Positions 1 through 11,752 are shown, counted from the stretch's first letter. The stretch: 64,000 nucleotides of DNA from Novosphingobium chloroacetimidivorans (GCF_014204535.1 NZ_JACHLR010000001.1:248001-312000), one strand, 5' to 3'. Numbers and translations: made by a program. Notes: a model not told the origin generated them from the letters alone.

Positions 1-2
1 CG

Positions 3-348
3 GGCGGACGCGGTTCGCTGTCCGACTACTACACCGCCGCGTTCGGAGCGGCGCGGTTCGATCCGGCGTTGCGCAAGCGGGCGGTCTTCGCCGATCACAA
101 CCTGGCGAGCGACGCGGTTTTCTCCGAGGTTCAGCTGGTGTCCAGCCGCAATGTGTTGATCTACTTCGATCGCCCATTGCAGGACCGCGCCCTGGGGCTG
201 TTCGCGCAGTCACTCACCCAGGGCGGGTTCCTCGGCCTGGGCTCGAAGGAAACGATTCACTTTTCGCGCCATGCCGAACTTTTCTCAGACTTTGCCGCCC
301 GCGAAAAGATCTACCGCCGCAACGCCGTCCCTTCGCGGGAGCCAGCTC

Positions 349-359
<11 letters not shown>
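3..359 (+). CDS. cheR: CheR-type chemotaxis protein methyltransferase, C-terminal part (cut by window edge)
   Basis: An open frame enters at base 3 and stops at 357-359. It matches the end of the SAM-dependent CheR methyltransferase domain. The stretch SSRNVLIYFDRPLQDR corresponds to the conserved 'CRNVLIYF' segment, followed by a G-rich strand (GGFLGLGSKE) and the terminal FxxxxxREKIYRR. CheR methylates glutamates of chemoreceptors in the cytoplasm. The N-terminal half lies outside the window, so domain completeness and an upstream CheB cannot be judged. The downstream kinase starts inside its last codons, which suggests one signalling operon. Confidence 0.85.
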
Positions 360-2187
<1,828 letters not shown>

Positions 2188-2292
2188 CGAACACCTCCGA
2201 AACCGATGTTCTGCGTACTAATCCGGGAACCAAGCTCGCTTCACCGCATTGATCTTTCAGGTCGCCGGACGGGAAAATCGAGTAACCAGAAC

Positions 2293-2442
2293 ATGATCTC
2301 TTCGCGCTATCGCTCAAGCCGACCTTACACGACGGCCACTCCGCGTCCTCAGATGGACGCGCATGCGCGATACCGCGTCTACGGCCCCGTGCAGCCGATG
2401 GATGAGCCCAGCTTCCTGAAGCGTTTGTTCGGTCGGCGCTGA
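2293..2442 (+). CDS. Small basic hypothetical protein (49 aa)
   Basis: A 49-codon frame from ATG 2293 to TGA 2440-2442 lies in the 450-bp gap before the S9 peptidase. The product is Arg/Tyr-rich and ends in PSFLKRLFGRR, a tail type seen in short sphingomonad proteins. No domain is recognised. A GGAAC at 2226-2230 is followed 16 bases later by CATT, a weak resemblance to the alphaproteobacterial EcfG promoter (GGAAC-N16/17-CGTT). The longer in-frame start at 2206 is less likely. Coding status is uncertain. Nothing else is seen in 2188-2641. Confidence 0.35.
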   Translation: MISSRYRSSRPYTTATPRPQMDAHARYRVYGPVQPMDEPSFLKRLFGRR

Positions 2443-2641
2443 AGCACTGCTGATGCATAGGGACTAGCTAGTCCATCTGCGTGGCTGCTTGCCGACGAGC
2501 CAAGCCGATTCAGTGTCTCCGTTGACGCGCAAAATCCGTGTTTCGTTCCCCCGCCCGGGCACCGTTGTCCCCCAACCGCGTTCTGGCTGACGCAGCGTGC
2601 AGGCGGCAGACCCGGCGTTCGCTAACAGGGGAGATCACAAG

Positions 2642-4558
2642 ATGTTGAAGAAGGTCCTGCTTGCAGCCGCAGCGCTCACGCCGCTCGCGCCTGCGCTAGC
2701 CGACGCGCCAAAGCCTGCCGCGCTCGTGGCCGATGGCATTCCGCCCGTCCCCGATGACATCCCGGCCAGCATGCGTGCTTATGGCGAAAGCCGCAGCGCG
2801 GTGGCGCAAGGCTGGAACGCCAAGACCGGCGCGCTGATCGTCTCGACCCGCTTCGGCAACACGGCGCAGCTGCACACCGTCTCCGGCCCGCTGATGTCGC
2901 GCCGGCAGATCACCTTCGAGGCGGAGCCGGTGCAGGGCCTGCCCTCCCCGACCGGCGACACACTGCTCGTTCAGAAGGACGTGGGCGGCAACGAGTTCTT
3001 CCAGCTCTACCGCTTCGACCAGGGCCGGCTGCAGCTGCTGACGGACGGCAAGAGCCGCAACGAGTTCGGCGCCTGGAGCCAGGACGGCAAGCTGGTGGGT
3101 TACAGCTCCACCCGCCGCAACGGCACCGACAGCGACCTCTACGTGATGAACCCGCTCGATCCCAAGACCGATCGCATGGTCGCGCAGGTCAAGGGCGGAG
3201 GCTGGGCCATCAATGGCTTCTCGCCCGACAACCGTACGGCGCTGGTGCAGCAGTATGTCTCCGTCCAAAAGTCGAACCTGTGGCTGCTCGACGTGCGCAC
3301 GGGCAAGATGACTGCGCTTGGCGATCACGGCCAGAGCATCGCCTATGGCAATGCAACCTATGCACCCGACGGCACGATCTGGGCCACCAGTGATGAAGGC
3401 TCGGACTTCCAGCGCCTCGGCACCCTCGACCCGCGGAGCGGCCGCTTCACGCCCAAGAGCCCCGAACCCAAGTGGGACGTCGACAGCTTCGAGATCGCGC
3501 GTGATGGGTCCTATGTGGCCTATGTCGTGAACGAGAAGGGCAGCTCCAAGCTGCGCCTGCTCGATCCCAAGACCGGCGCCGTGCGCCAGGCGCGCAACCT
3601 TCCGCTCGGCGTGATCGGCGGCCTTCATGCCGCACCGGACGGGCGCCTTGCCTTTACCATGACGTCGGCCAGGTTCCCTGCCGACAGCTTTACGCTGGGC
3701 CCCGTGTCGCTGGAGGCGACTCGTTGGACCGAGAGCGAGACGGGCGGGCTCGATCCCAAACTCAATCCCGAAGCCGAACTGGTCGAGGTCAAGAGCTTCG
3801 ACGGCGAGACGGTGTCGGGCTTCCTCTACCGGCCGAATCCGAAGAAGTTTCCCGGCAAGCGCCCGCTGATCTTCGACATCCACGGTGGCCCGGAAGGCCA
3901 GTACACGCCCGGCTACCGCGGGGCCGGCAACTACCTGACCAACGAGCTGGGCGTCGCCGTGTTCGCGCCCAATGTGCGCGGCTCCACCGGCTTCGGCAAA
4001 CGCTTCGTCAGCCTCGACAATGGCCCTAACAAGCGCGAGGACTCGGTCAAGGACATCGGCGCCTTCCTCGACACGCTGCAGAAGGATCCGCGCATCGATC
4101 GCAGCCGCATGGCGGTGACCGGCGGCTCTTATGGCGGGTACATGTGCTATGCCTCGGCGATCCGCTATGGCGACCGCTTCAAGGCGGCCGACTGCATCGT
4201 CGCCATCAGCAACTTCGTGACGTTCCTGGAAAATACCCAGAGCTATCGTCGCGACTTGCGGCGCGTCGAGTATGGCGACGAGCGTGATCCGGCTCAGCGC
4301 GCCAAGCTGACCGAGATCTCGCCGCTCACCAGCGTCAACCGGCTGAAGATCCCGCTGCTGGTCGTCACCGGCGCCAACGATCCTCGCGTGCCCGAAAGCG
4401 AGGCCAACCAGATCGTCGCGGCCGTACGCAGCAACGGCGGCACCGCCTGGCACCTGGTGGGCAAGAACGAAGGCCATGGCTTTCGCAAGAAGGAGAACCG
4501 GGACTACGAGTCCTGGGTCGAGACGATGTTCTGGAAGAAGTACCTGCTCGCGGAGTGA
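2642..4558 (+). CDS. S9 family prolyl oligopeptidase, secreted
   Basis: The product has 638 residues from ATG 2642, preceded by AGGGGAG. The N-terminus is a typical Sec signal (KK, then a hydrophobic Ala/Leu run ending about residue 21, ALA/DAP), so it probably acts in the periplasm or outside. Residues about 60-370 look like the WD/PD40 beta-propeller of dipeptidyl/acylaminoacyl peptidases. The alpha/beta-hydrolase domain follows with Ser496 in GGSYGGY, Asp580 (GANDPRVP) and His612 (EGHGF), a complete triad. It should cleave peptides, possibly after Pro or acylated residues; the exact specificity cannot be read. It appears monocistronic, with purC following after 141 bp. Confidence 0.93.
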   Translation: MLKKVLLAAAALTPLAPALADAPKPAALVADGIPPVPDDIPASMRAYGESRSAVAQGWNAKTGALIVSTRFGNTAQLHTVSGPLMSRRQITFEAEPVQGLPSPTGDTLLVQKDVGGNEFFQLYRFDQGRLQLLTDGKSRNEFGAWSQDGKLVGYSSTRRNGTDSDLYVMNPLDPKTDRMVAQVKGGGWAINGFSPDNRTALVQQYVSVQKSNLWLLDVRTGKMTALGDHGQSIAYGNATYAPDGTIWATSDEGSDFQRLGTLDPRSGRFTPKSPEPKWDVDSFEIARDGSYVAYVVNEKGSSKLRLLDPKTGAVRQARNLPLGVIGGLHAAPDGRLAFTMTSARFPADSFTLGPVSLEATRWTESETGGLDPKLNPEAELVEVKSFDGETVSGFLYRPNPKKFPGKRPLIFDIHGGPEGQYTPGYRGAGNYLTNELGVAVFAPNVRGSTGFGKRFVSLDNGPNKREDSVKDIGAFLDTLQKDPRIDRSRMAVTGGSYGGYMCYASAIRYGDRFKAADCIVAISNFVTFLENTQSYRRDLRRVEYGDERDPAQRAKLTEISPLTSVNRLKIPLLVVTGANDPRVPESEANQIVAAVRSNGGTAWHLVGKNEGHGFRKKENRDYESWVETMFWKKYLLAE

Positions 4559-4699
4559 TAGCGCAGGGGCCCGCTGCCTTTCCAATTGAGCTTCGCTGAC
4601 CTATATGCCATCGGCGTCGCCCCGGCCGAGCAGTTCGCATCCGCGCGCTGCGCGCGCCGGGGTCCGCATTTTACGCAGTCAGGTTGCAAGGATTAGCCC

Positions 4700-5500
4700 A
4701 TGTCCCGCAGGCGCCAGATCTACGAAGGCAAGGCCAAGATCCTGTATGAAGGCCCAGAGCCCGGCACCCTGATCCAGTATTTTAAGGACGATGCTACTGC
4801 GTTCAACGCGCAGAAGAAGGGCACCATCCAGGGCAAGGGCGTGATCAACAACCGCATCAGCGAGTATGTGTTCACCCGCCTCAACCACATCGGCGTGCCC
4901 AACCACTTCATCCGCCGCCTCAACATGCGCGAGCAGTTGGTCCGCCAGGTCGAGATCATCCCGATCGAGGTCGTGGTGCGCAACGTCGCCGCCGGCTCGA
5001 TTTCCAAGCGCCTTGGCATTCCCGAGGGTGAGCCGCTGCCGCACACGCTGCTGGAATACTACTACAAGGACGACGCGCTGGGCGATCCGATGATCGCGGA
5101 GGAGCACATCGCCTGCTTCGGCTGGGCCACCAACGAGGAGATGCAGGACATCTCGGCGCTGGCGATCCGGGTCAACGATTTCCTCTGCGGCATGTTCGCG
5201 GCGATCAACATTCGCCTGATCGACTTCAAGCTCGAGTTCGGCCGCATCTGGGACGGCGACTACAGCCGCGTGATCCTGGCCGACGAGATCAGCCCCGATG
5301 GCTGCCGCCTGTGGGACATGATCAGCGGCGAGAAGCTCGACAAGGATCGCTTCCGCCAGGATCTGGGCGGCGAGGAAGAGGCCTACCAGGAAGTCGCGCG
5401 GCGCTTGGGCGTGCTGCAGGACGATCCGGGCCCGAGCGAAGTGTTCGACCTGACGGCGCACCGCGGCAAGCTGCGCGGGGGCAAGTCGACTTCGAAGTAA
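4700..5500 (+). CDS. purC: Phosphoribosylaminoimidazole-succinocarboxamide synthase
   Basis: This 266-residue protein matches SAICAR synthetase along its whole length. It has the N-terminal [10 protein letters not shown] nucleotide-binding strand, the [10 protein letters not shown] motif, LIDFKLEFG, and the signature [15 protein letters not shown]. It joins aspartate to CAIR in purine synthesis in the cytosol. An AGGTTGCAAGGA stretch precedes the ATG. Other purine genes (purSQ, purM, purN) lie 10-18 kb to the right but not in the same operon. It is followed by an inverted repeat element. Confidence 0.97.
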   Translation: MSRRRQIYEGKAKILYEGPEPGTLIQYFKDDATAFNAQKKGTIQGKGVINNRISEYVFTRLNHIGVPNHFIRRLNMREQLVRQVEIIPIEVVVRNVAAGSISKRLGIPEGEPLPHTLLEYYYKDDALGDPMIAEEHIACFGWATNEEMQDISALAIRVNDFLCGMFAAINIRLIDFKLEFGRIWDGDYSRVILADEISPDGCRLWDMISGEKLDKDRFRQDLGGEEEAYQEVARRLGVLQDDPGPSEVFDLTAHRGKLRGGKSTSK

Positions 5501-5557
5501 GCGGCGGGGTCCGCGCGGGCCCAAGGTGCAGTGGCAGTTCGACAAGGCCAGCCACCC

Positions 5558-5658
5558 CGTCGTCCTCGCGAAAGCGGGGCCCCCGCTAGCTTGGATGCCT
5601 TTGCTGTGCTGCGTAGAATAGCATAAAAGCGGGGCCCCCGCCTTCGCGGGGGCGACGG
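5558..5658. repeat. REP-like inverted repeat pair (variant)
   Basis: Two oppositely oriented copies of a palindromic element with core CGAAAGCGGGG lie at about 5558-5600 and 5625-5658, separated by about 25 bases. Each copy is itself a hairpin (GCGAAAGCGGGGCCCCCGC; GGGGCCCCCGCCTTCGCGGGG). The same family recurs at 15302-15454 and 35935-36024. This copy is the most diverged. It lies between purC and the M16 gene, where it could act as a transcript-end or mRNA-stabilising structure. Confidence 0.75.
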
Positions 5659-5802
5659 AAGTTCCTTCGATTGTCTCTTGGTTCGTGGCTGGCGTGCAAT
5701 CTTGCCGGACGACCAAGACTGGCATCTACAGCCACCTTCTCCCACTCGCTTATCCCTAACAGGTGCTTGTTTTCCCGAACTCACTCGGGCAGGTCACGCC
5801 AG

Positions 5803-8649
5803 ATGCGTGCCTGCCTTGCCGTCCTCCTCGCCACTTCCGCCCTGCTCTCCCCCCCCGCTCTGGCGAAAGACGCCGACAAGCTTGCGCGCGAGACGCAGTG
5901 GGCGTTCGAGCGCAGCGACATCCGCCCGGACCCCGCCTTCCGCTTCGGCCGGCTGCCCAACGGCCTGCGCTTCGTAATCCGCCGCAATGCCAATCCGGCG
6001 GGCACGGCGCTGGTGCGTATGGATGTGGCCGTGGGTTCGCTCGACGAGAGCAAGAAGGAGCGCGGCTACGCCCATTTCGTCGAGCACATGGCGTTCAATG
6101 GCAGCACGCACGTCGCCGAGGGAGAGATGGTGCGCCTGCTCGAGCGCCATGGTCTCGCATTCGGTGCGGACACCAACGCCTCGACCAGCTTCGACCGTAC
6201 GCTCTACAAGCTCGACCTGCCCACCAACGACGACGCCCTGCTCGACACCGCGCTCATGCTCATGCGCGAGACGGCGAGCGAGCTGACGATCGCGCCGGAC
6301 GCCGTGGCGCGCGAACGTGGCGTGATCCTGGCCGAGATGCGCGATCGCAACACCTGGCAGTTGCGCGATACCATCGCGAGCACGCAATTCCTCTACCCCC
6401 GCTCGCGCTTTGCGGAACGGTTTCCGATCGGCACCGCAAAGACGCTGGATGCCGCGACGGCAGAGCAGCTGCGCGCGTTCTACCGCCGCGAGTACATTCC
6501 GCAGAAGGTGACGCTCGTCGTCGTCGGCGACTTCGATCCCACCCTGGTCGAGCGCACGATCCGCTCGCACTTCGCGGATTGGCAGCCCGGCAAGGCGCAG
6601 CTGCAACCGGTGGCCGGCCCGGTGCGTACCAAGGACCATGGTCGCACCACCATCTATATCGACCCGGCCGTCTCCGAGCGAGTGACGATGGTGCGCAGCG
6701 GTCCGTGGCTGGACGAGCCGGACACGGTCGCGCAGCGCCGCGAGAGCTTGCTGCGGCAAATCGGCTACGACATCGTCAATCGCCGTTTCCTGCGGCTCTC
6801 GCGCCAGGAGGATCCGCCGTTTCGGGGCGCCGGTTTCGGCGCCGGCAACGTGTTCGAGGCGGGCCGTTCGACAAGGCTGATCGTCGACACCGTCGATCGC
6901 AAGTGGCGCCGCGGACTGATCGCCGCCGCGCGCGAATATCGCCGCGCGCTCATCTACGGCTTCAGCAAGGCCGAGGTCGCCGAGCAAGTGGCCAATATCC
7001 GCACCGCGCTGGAGGATGCCGCCGCCTCGTCCGACACGCGCACCAACGCCGCGCTGACCGGCGTCGCGCTCGCGCTGGTGACCGATCGCGTGGTGCCCTC
7101 GCTCCCTGCCGACGCCCTCGCCCGCTTCCGCACGCTGGTGCCGCAGATCACCCCCGAAGCGGTCCTGGCGGCCATGCAGCGCGAGGCCGTCGAGATCGAG
7201 GATCCGCTGATCCGCTTCCGCAGCCGTTACGAGCCCGCTGGCGGCGCAAAGGCGATCCGCGCCGCGTGGGAAGAGGCGATGAAAGCCGAAGTCGCGCAGG
7301 AGAGCTCGACCGACCTCGCCGGGTTCGGCTACACCGACTTCGGCCCGGCCGGTCTGGTGGTGTCCGATGTTCGCGAACCGACGCTCGGCGTCCGCGAAGT
7401 GCGTTTCGCGAACGGCGTCATGCTGAACCTGAAGCGCACCGCCATCGAGAAGGACCGCGTGCGCGCGAGCCTGTCCGTCGATGGCGGCGACAGGCTCGAC
7501 ACCAAGGCGAACCCGCTGGCGACCGAGATGATGCCGTTCCTCGACGAGGGCGGCCTCGGCAAGCACAGCGCCGACGATCTCCAGACGATCCTGGCCGGGC
7601 GCAGCGTAGCGGACTCGTTCGGAACGGGCGAAAACAGCTTCGATGCCGATGCCCTGACCACGCCGCGCGATCTGGAACTGCAGCTGCAGCTGTGGAGCGC
7701 CTTCCTCACCGATCCGGGCTACCGCGGCGAAGGCGAGGTCCAGTACCGCCACAACATGAACAACTACTTCGAACAGTTGCGGGCGACTCCCAACTCGGCG
7801 CTGCGCGCGGAACTCGGCGGCATTCTCTCCGACAGCGACCCGCGCTTCACCTTGCAGGACGTGAAGGCCTACCGCGCGCTGACCTTCGCCAAGCTGAAGC
7901 GCGACGTCGGCGAGCGCCTGGCGCACGGGGCGATCGAGGTCGGGGTGGTCGGCGACATCGACGAAGACCAGACGATCGCGCTTGTCGCCTCGACGCTCGG
8001 CGCCCTGCCCGTGCGCGAGCCGGCCTTCCACGATGGACGGGACCGCCCCGCCCGCACCTTCACCGCCGATCGCCGTCCGCGTATCGTCCGCCACTCGGGT
8101 CCCGCCGACCAGGCCTTGCTGCGGCTGACCTGGCCCACGCGCGACGATGCCGATCCGGTGGAAGCGTTGAAGCTCGAACTGCTCGAGCGTGTGGTGCGGA
8201 TCGAACTGACCGACACCTTGCGCGAAGCGCTGGGCCGCGCCTACTCGCCAAGCGCGGCCAGCTCGCTGTCACGCACCTGGAGCGGCTATGGCACCTTCGG
8301 CATCGCCGCCTCGATCGACGTGCGTGACATCGCCGCGACCCGGGCGGCAATCCGCAAGACGCTGGTGGCGCTGCGGGAAACACCGGTGGATGCCGATGTC
8401 CTGCAGCGGGCGCGCCAGCCGTTGCTGGAGGGGTTCCAGAACGGCCTCAAGTCCAACGATGGCTGGCTCTCCCTCGTCGATCGCGCACAGAGCCAGCCCG
8501 ACCGGCTCGACCGCTATGCGCGCGCGAAGGAACGGCTCTCGGGCATCACCGTCAAGGACGTGCAAGCCATGGCCGCTCGCTACCTCGATCCGGCGGTGGG
8601 TCTGGAAGTGCTGGTCCTGCCCAACGGAGTGACCGAACCGCCTGCCTGA
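5803..8649 (+). CDS. M16 family zinc metallopeptidase, secreted
   Basis: The product has 948 residues from ATG 5803, with a clear signal peptide (MRACLAVLLATSALL...ALA). Two or more M16 repeats are present. The first carries the inverted zinc motif H91-F-V-E94-H95 (AHFVEHMAFNGS) of pitrilysin/insulinase-type proteases. The later half (from about residue 540) has the degenerate second M16 domain that closes the chamber. The length is near that of pqqL/zinc-protease family members. It should degrade peptides in the periplasm. A longer frame to 5671 covers non-coding leader and lacks a signal. The stop abuts the convergent stop of the next gene with no spacer (TGATCA). Confidence 0.93.
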   Translation: MRACLAVLLATSALLSPPALAKDADKLARETQWAFERSDIRPDPAFRFGRLPNGLRFVIRRNANPAGTALVRMDVAVGSLDESKKERGYAHFVEHMAFNGSTHVAEGEMVRLLERHGLAFGADTNASTSFDRTLYKLDLPTNDDALLDTALMLMRETASELTIAPDAVARERGVILAEMRDRNTWQLRDTIASTQFLYPRSRFAERFPIGTAKTLDAATAEQLRAFYRREYIPQKVTLVVVGDFDPTLVERTIRSHFADWQPGKAQLQPVAGPVRTKDHGRTTIYIDPAVSERVTMVRSGPWLDEPDTVAQRRESLLRQIGYDIVNRRFLRLSRQEDPPFRGAGFGAGNVFEAGRSTRLIVDTVDRKWRRGLIAAAREYRRALIYGFSKAEVAEQVANIRTALEDAAASSDTRTNAALTGVALALVTDRVVPSLPADALARFRTLVPQITPEAVLAAMQREAVEIEDPLIRFRSRYEPAGGAKAIRAAWEEAMKAEVAQESSTDLAGFGYTDFGPAGLVVSDVREPTLGVREVRFANGVMLNLKRTAIEKDRVRASLSVDGGDRLDTKANPLATEMMPFLDEGGLGKHSADDLQTILAGRSVADSFGTGENSFDADALTTPRDLELQLQLWSAFLTDPGYRGEGEVQYRHNMNNYFEQLRATPNSALRAELGGILSDSDPRFTLQDVKAYRALTFAKLKRDVGERLAHGAIEVGVVGDIDEDQTIALVASTLGALPVREPAFHDGRDRPARTFTADRRPRIVRHSGPADQALLRLTWPTRDDADPVEALKLELLERVVRIELTDTLREALGRAYSPSAASSLSRTWSGYGTFGIAASIDVRDIAATRAAIRKTLVALRETPVDADVLQRARQPLLEGFQNGLKSNDGWLSLVDRAQSQPDRLDRYARAKERLSGITVKDVQAMAARYLDPAVGLEVLVLPNGVTEPPA

Positions 8650-9534
8650 TCAGCGCGCGTGGTTGGGGCGGGTCTCGCGGCCGGTCTTCTCGGCCCAGTC
8701 GACGATCAGGTCATCGTAGAAGTGCTGGTCGATCAACTCGTACTTCTCCGAGAAGTTGGCAAAGGCTTCTCCCGCGCTGGCGACCGAGCCGGTTTCCATC
8801 AGCTCGCGCGCCATCTTCAGGTGGTTGACCGCCGCGACGACCCAGCCACCCGTCGCCATGTTGAAGGCCGTGCCTGGCACTGTGAAGCCCATGGTCGCGA
8901 TCGGAACCGTGGAGCCGAAGGCCTTGACCAGCTCCGCCACCGGCGCCGGGCTCGGGGGATAGAACAGCACGTCCGCGCCAGCTTCGACGTAGGCGTGCCC
9001 ACGGCGGATCGCCTCTTCCATGCTGCCGGTCCCACCGCCACCGGCCTCGCTGGGATAGAGCTCGTCGCACCGGGCGATGATCACCAGGTCCTGGCCGCTG
9101 TCGCGCCGAGCCCTCACGCCCGCATCGATGCGCGCCTGCTGGTCCTCGATCGACCACAGCCCGTTGACCAGTCGACCGTGCTTGGGATTGCGCTCGTCCT
9201 CGACGTGATAGCCGGCAATGCCCTGCTGGATATAGCGGCGGGTGTAGTGATAGGCGTCGGCAACCGTTTCGCCCAGCGTGTCGGCATCGGCGATAAGGGG
9301 GATGCTGATGGTGTTGGCGATGCGGCTCGCCTGTTCGATCTGCTCGACCTGGCTGTACACGCCGTTGTCGGGCACAGCGTAGTGGAAGGCGCTGCAGGCG
9401 TGCCCACCCAGGTAAGCCGCGGGAAATCCGACATGCTCGACGATCCGGCCGGTCAGCGCGGAGAACGTGTCGCCCGCGACGAAGTGCTCGCCCTTCTCGA
9501 TCAGCGCGCGCAGCTTCTCACCTTGTCCAGGCAT
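8650..9534 (-). CDS. Isocitrate lyase/PEP mutase superfamily protein
   Basis: The product has 294 residues from ATG 9534. A GGGAG lies eight bases upstream of this ATG, but only one base from the alternative ATG at 9549, which favours 9534. It is a TIM-barrel member of the PEP-mutase/isocitrate-lyase family, with metal-binding DADTLGE, YHVEDE and the AGADVLF strand. The Lys-Lys-Cys-Gly-His loop of true isocitrate lyase is not present, so a 2-methylisocitrate lyase-like, oxaloacetate decarboxylase-like or other C-C/C-P lyase role is possible. It lies 83 bp downstream of gph on the same strand and may be co-transcribed. Confidence 0.85.
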   Translation of the reverse strand: MPGQGEKLRALIEKGEHFVAGDTFSALTGRIVEHVGFPAAYLGGHACSAFHYAVPDNGVYSQVEQIEQASRIANTISIPLIADADTLGETVADAYHYTRRYIQQGIAGYHVEDERNPKHGRLVNGLWSIEDQQARIDAGVRARRDSGQDLVIIARCDELYPSEAGGGGTGSMEEAIRRGHAYVEAGADVLFYPPSPAPVAELVKAFGSTVPIATMGFTVPGTAFNMATGGWVVAAVNHLKMARELMETGSVASAGEAFANFSEKYELIDQHFYDDLIVDWAEKTGRETRPNHAR

Positions 9535-9617
9535 CGTCCCATCTCCCAAGTATCGTTCCGGCAGACGCTCGCACGAGGCGGCACGAGGCGCAATCGCCTC
9601 GGCGTTTCTTGCCGTGC

Positions 9618-10289
9618 TCAGAGGCGTTCAAGCGCGGGAACCAGCTGATCGAAGTGGTCGATGACGGCGGCCGCGCCCAGCTGGTCGGCAGGCAGGTCGT
9701 TGAAGCCGAAGCGCACGGCCACGCAGGGAATCCCGGCCGCCTGAGCCGCCCGCGTGTCGTATGTCGTGTCGCCGACGTAGGCTGCGCGGCCACCCTGGCC
9801 CCGCGTCACCATCTCGAGCAGCAGATCCGGCCGGGGCTTGGCGCGGCCATCACCGAGGGTGTCGCCGCCGATGATGGTATAGAACCGGTCGGTGAGGCCA
9901 AGCTGCGCCAGCAGTTTCACCGCGAGCCGCACGAGCTTGTTGGTCACCAGGGCCAGCCTCACTCCACGGGACGCCAGTGCGTCGAGCATCTCCGCCCCGC
10001 CGGGATAGAGCTGCGTGTGCACCGCGATGTTGTCGGCATAGAAATCGAGCAGCGCGGCCGAGAGTTCCTCGAAGCGAGCCTCGGCCACCGCGCCGCCGGT
10101 CTCCTCAAGCGCGCGGGCCAGCATCTTGCGCGATCCACCACCGACCAGACCGCGCACCTGCTCAACCGGAATGTCGGTCCGGCCCTCCAGCGCGAGAGCA
10201 TGGTTCACTGCCGCGGCGAGGTCACCCAAGGTGTCGAGCAGAGTGCCGTCGAGGTCGAAGCCGACGATGTCGAAAGGGAAGTCTGTCAT
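9618..10289 (-). CDS. gph: Phosphoglycolate phosphatase, HAD family
   Basis: The product has 223 residues from the ATG at 10289. The family alignment starts at MTDFPFDIVGFDLDGTL; a 20-residue upstream extension to 10349 is not family-like. HAD motif I is DLDGTLLDT, motif II is LALVTNK, and motif III/IV includes KPRPD and YVGDTTYD. It dephosphorylates 2-phosphoglycolate, a by-product of DNA repair or oxygenase chemistry, in the cytosol. It is divergent from glmU with a 60-bp shared regulatory gap. Confidence 0.93.
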   Translation of the reverse strand: MTDFPFDIVGFDLDGTLLDTLGDLAAAVNHALALEGRTDIPVEQVRGLVGGGSRKMLARALEETGGAVAEARFEELSAALLDFYADNIAVHTQLYPGGAEMLDALASRGVRLALVTNKLVRLAVKLLAQLGLTDRFYTIIGGDTLGDGRAKPRPDLLLEMVTRGQGGRAAYVGDTTYDTRAAQAAGIPCVAVRFGFNDLPADQLGAAAVIDHFDQLVPALERL

Positions 10290-10349
10290 CGATCCGGCAA
10301 GTGGCTGCTTGTGGTGGAATCGGCAAGCATTTGCTGGCAAGTGCGGCAC

Positions 10350-11738
10350 ATGACTTCAGCCGCACCCTCCCCGCCCGCGATGCCGACCCCGCTCGCCATC
10401 GTCATCCTTGCCGCGGGCAAGGGTACGCGCATGAAGAGCGACCTGCACAAGGTGCTCCACCCGATCGCCGGACGGCCGATGCTGGAGCACTTGCTGGAGA
10501 ACGCCGCGCAGCTCGCGCCCGAACGCCAGGTGGTGGTCGCCGGCCACGGGCGCGAGCAGCTGGAGCGTGAACTTGGCGGCCGCGCCACGATCGCGCTGCA
10601 GGAGCCGCAACTGGGCACAGGTCACGCCGTGGCGCAGGCCAAGACTGCGCTGGAGGGGTTCTCCGGCGACGTGTTGATCCTCTACGGCGACGTTCCCTTC
10701 GTGCGCGCGCAGACGATGCGGACCATGCTCGATCGGCTTCACGGCGGCGACCAGCCGCCGGTGGTCGTGCTCGGCTTCGAGCCGGAGGACGCGCTGCAAT
10801 ACGGACGCATAATCGCGCAGGGCGACCGCATCGAGCGCATGGTCGAGCACAAGGACGCGACACCTGAGCAGCGCGCCACCCGGCTCTGCAATTCCGGGCT
10901 GATGGCAGTGCGCTCGCAGGATCTGTTCGCGCTGCTCGATCGCGTCGGCAACGACAACGCGCAGGGCGAATACTACCTGACCGACATCGTCAACGTCGCG
11001 AACGAGGATGGCCGCACCTGCGCCGTGGCTGTCACCGACGATTCCGACGAAGTCGCCGGCATCAACTCGCGCGGCGAACTCGCGCAGGCGGAGGCGCGCT
11101 GGCAGCACAAGCGCCGCGCCCAAGCCATGGCGGACGGCGCCACGCTGATCGCGCCGGAGACGGTGTGGTTCTCATGGGACACGCAGCTCGGTCGCGACGT
11201 CACGGTCGAACCCAACGTGGTGTTCGGCCCGGGGGTGCGCGTGGCCGACGATGTTGTCATCCACGCATTCTCGCACCTGGAAGGCGCGACGCTGGAGAGC
11301 GGCGTTTCGATCGGACCCTATGCACGGCTGCGCCCCGGCGCCGTCCTCAAGAAGGGCTCGCGGGTCGGCAACTTCGTCGAGATGAAGCAGGCGGTGCTGG
11401 GCGAAGGCGCCAAGGCCAACCACCTCACCTACCTGGGCGATGCCGAAGTGGGTGCCGGCGCCAACATCGGCGCGGGCACGATCACCTGCAACTATGACGG
11501 CTATTTCAAGCACAAGACCGTGATCGGCGAACGCGCCTTCATCGGCTCCAACAGCGCGCTGATCGCTCCGGTCAGGATCGGCGCGGACGCGATCGTCGGC
11601 GCCGGCAGCGCCGTCAGCCGCGATGTGGGCGATGGCGAGCTGCGCCTGGTACGCGCGGAGCAGCTGGTGAAGCCCGGCTGGGCCGACAGCTTCCACGACG
11701 CGATGAAGAAGAAAAAGGCCGAGAAGTCCGGTAAGTAG
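10350..11738 (+). CDS. glmU: Bifunctional GlmU: GlcN-1-P acetyltransferase / GlcNAc-1-P uridyltransferase
   Basis: The product has 462 residues from ATG 10350; ATG 10380 is an alternative ten codons in. The N-terminal uridyltransferase has LAAGKGTRMKSDLHKVLHPIAG, the nucleotide loop, and YGDVPFV. The C-terminal part is a left-handed beta-helix with hexapeptide repeats and the acetyltransferase signature (HLTYLGDAEVGAGANIGAGT, NYDGYFKHKT). It makes UDP-GlcNAc for peptidoglycan and lipid A. glmS lies 1.7 kb downstream, separated by an AIM24-family gene and a toxin-antitoxin pair. Confidence 0.97.
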   Translation: MTSAAPSPPAMPTPLAIVILAAGKGTRMKSDLHKVLHPIAGRPMLEHLLENAAQLAPERQVVVAGHGREQLERELGGRATIALQEPQLGTGHAVAQAKTALEGFSGDVLILYGDVPFVRAQTMRTMLDRLHGGDQPPVVVLGFEPEDALQYGRIIAQGDRIERMVEHKDATPEQRATRLCNSGLMAVRSQDLFALLDRVGNDNAQGEYYLTDIVNVANEDGRTCAVAVTDDSDEVAGINSRGELAQAEARWQHKRRAQAMADGATLIAPETVWFSWDTQLGRDVTVEPNVVFGPGVRVADDVVIHAFSHLEGATLESGVSIGPYARLRPGAVLKKGSRVGNFVEMKQAVLGEGAKANHLTYLGDAEVGAGANIGAGTITCNYDGYFKHKTVIGERAFIGSNSALIAPVRIGADAIVGAGSAVSRDVGDGELRLVRAEQLVKPGWADSFHDAMKKKKAEKSGK

Positions 11739-11752
11739 CAAGGAGCAAGACC

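Noticed and set aside
2226..2250. EcfG-like promoter (GGAAC-N16-CATT)
   Set aside because: The -10 part deviates from CGTT; mentioned with the small gene but not called as a promoter.
2696..4585. 629-codon frame antisense to the S9 peptidase
   Set aside because: Codon-complement shadow of a GC-rich gene; Arg/Ala/His-rich with no domain, while the plus strand has a complete catalytic triad and signal peptide.
5794..8094. 766-codon antisense frame, and an 854-codon plus-strand frame (5763-8327), over the M16 gene
   Set aside because: Both lack motifs and have the Arg/Ala-rich composition of off-frame GC-rich DNA; the real frame has a signal peptide and HxxEH.
9609..10349. Upstream in-frame extension of glmU to 9609
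   Set aside because: Antisense to gph, which has full HAD motifs; GlmU similarity begins at 10350/10380.
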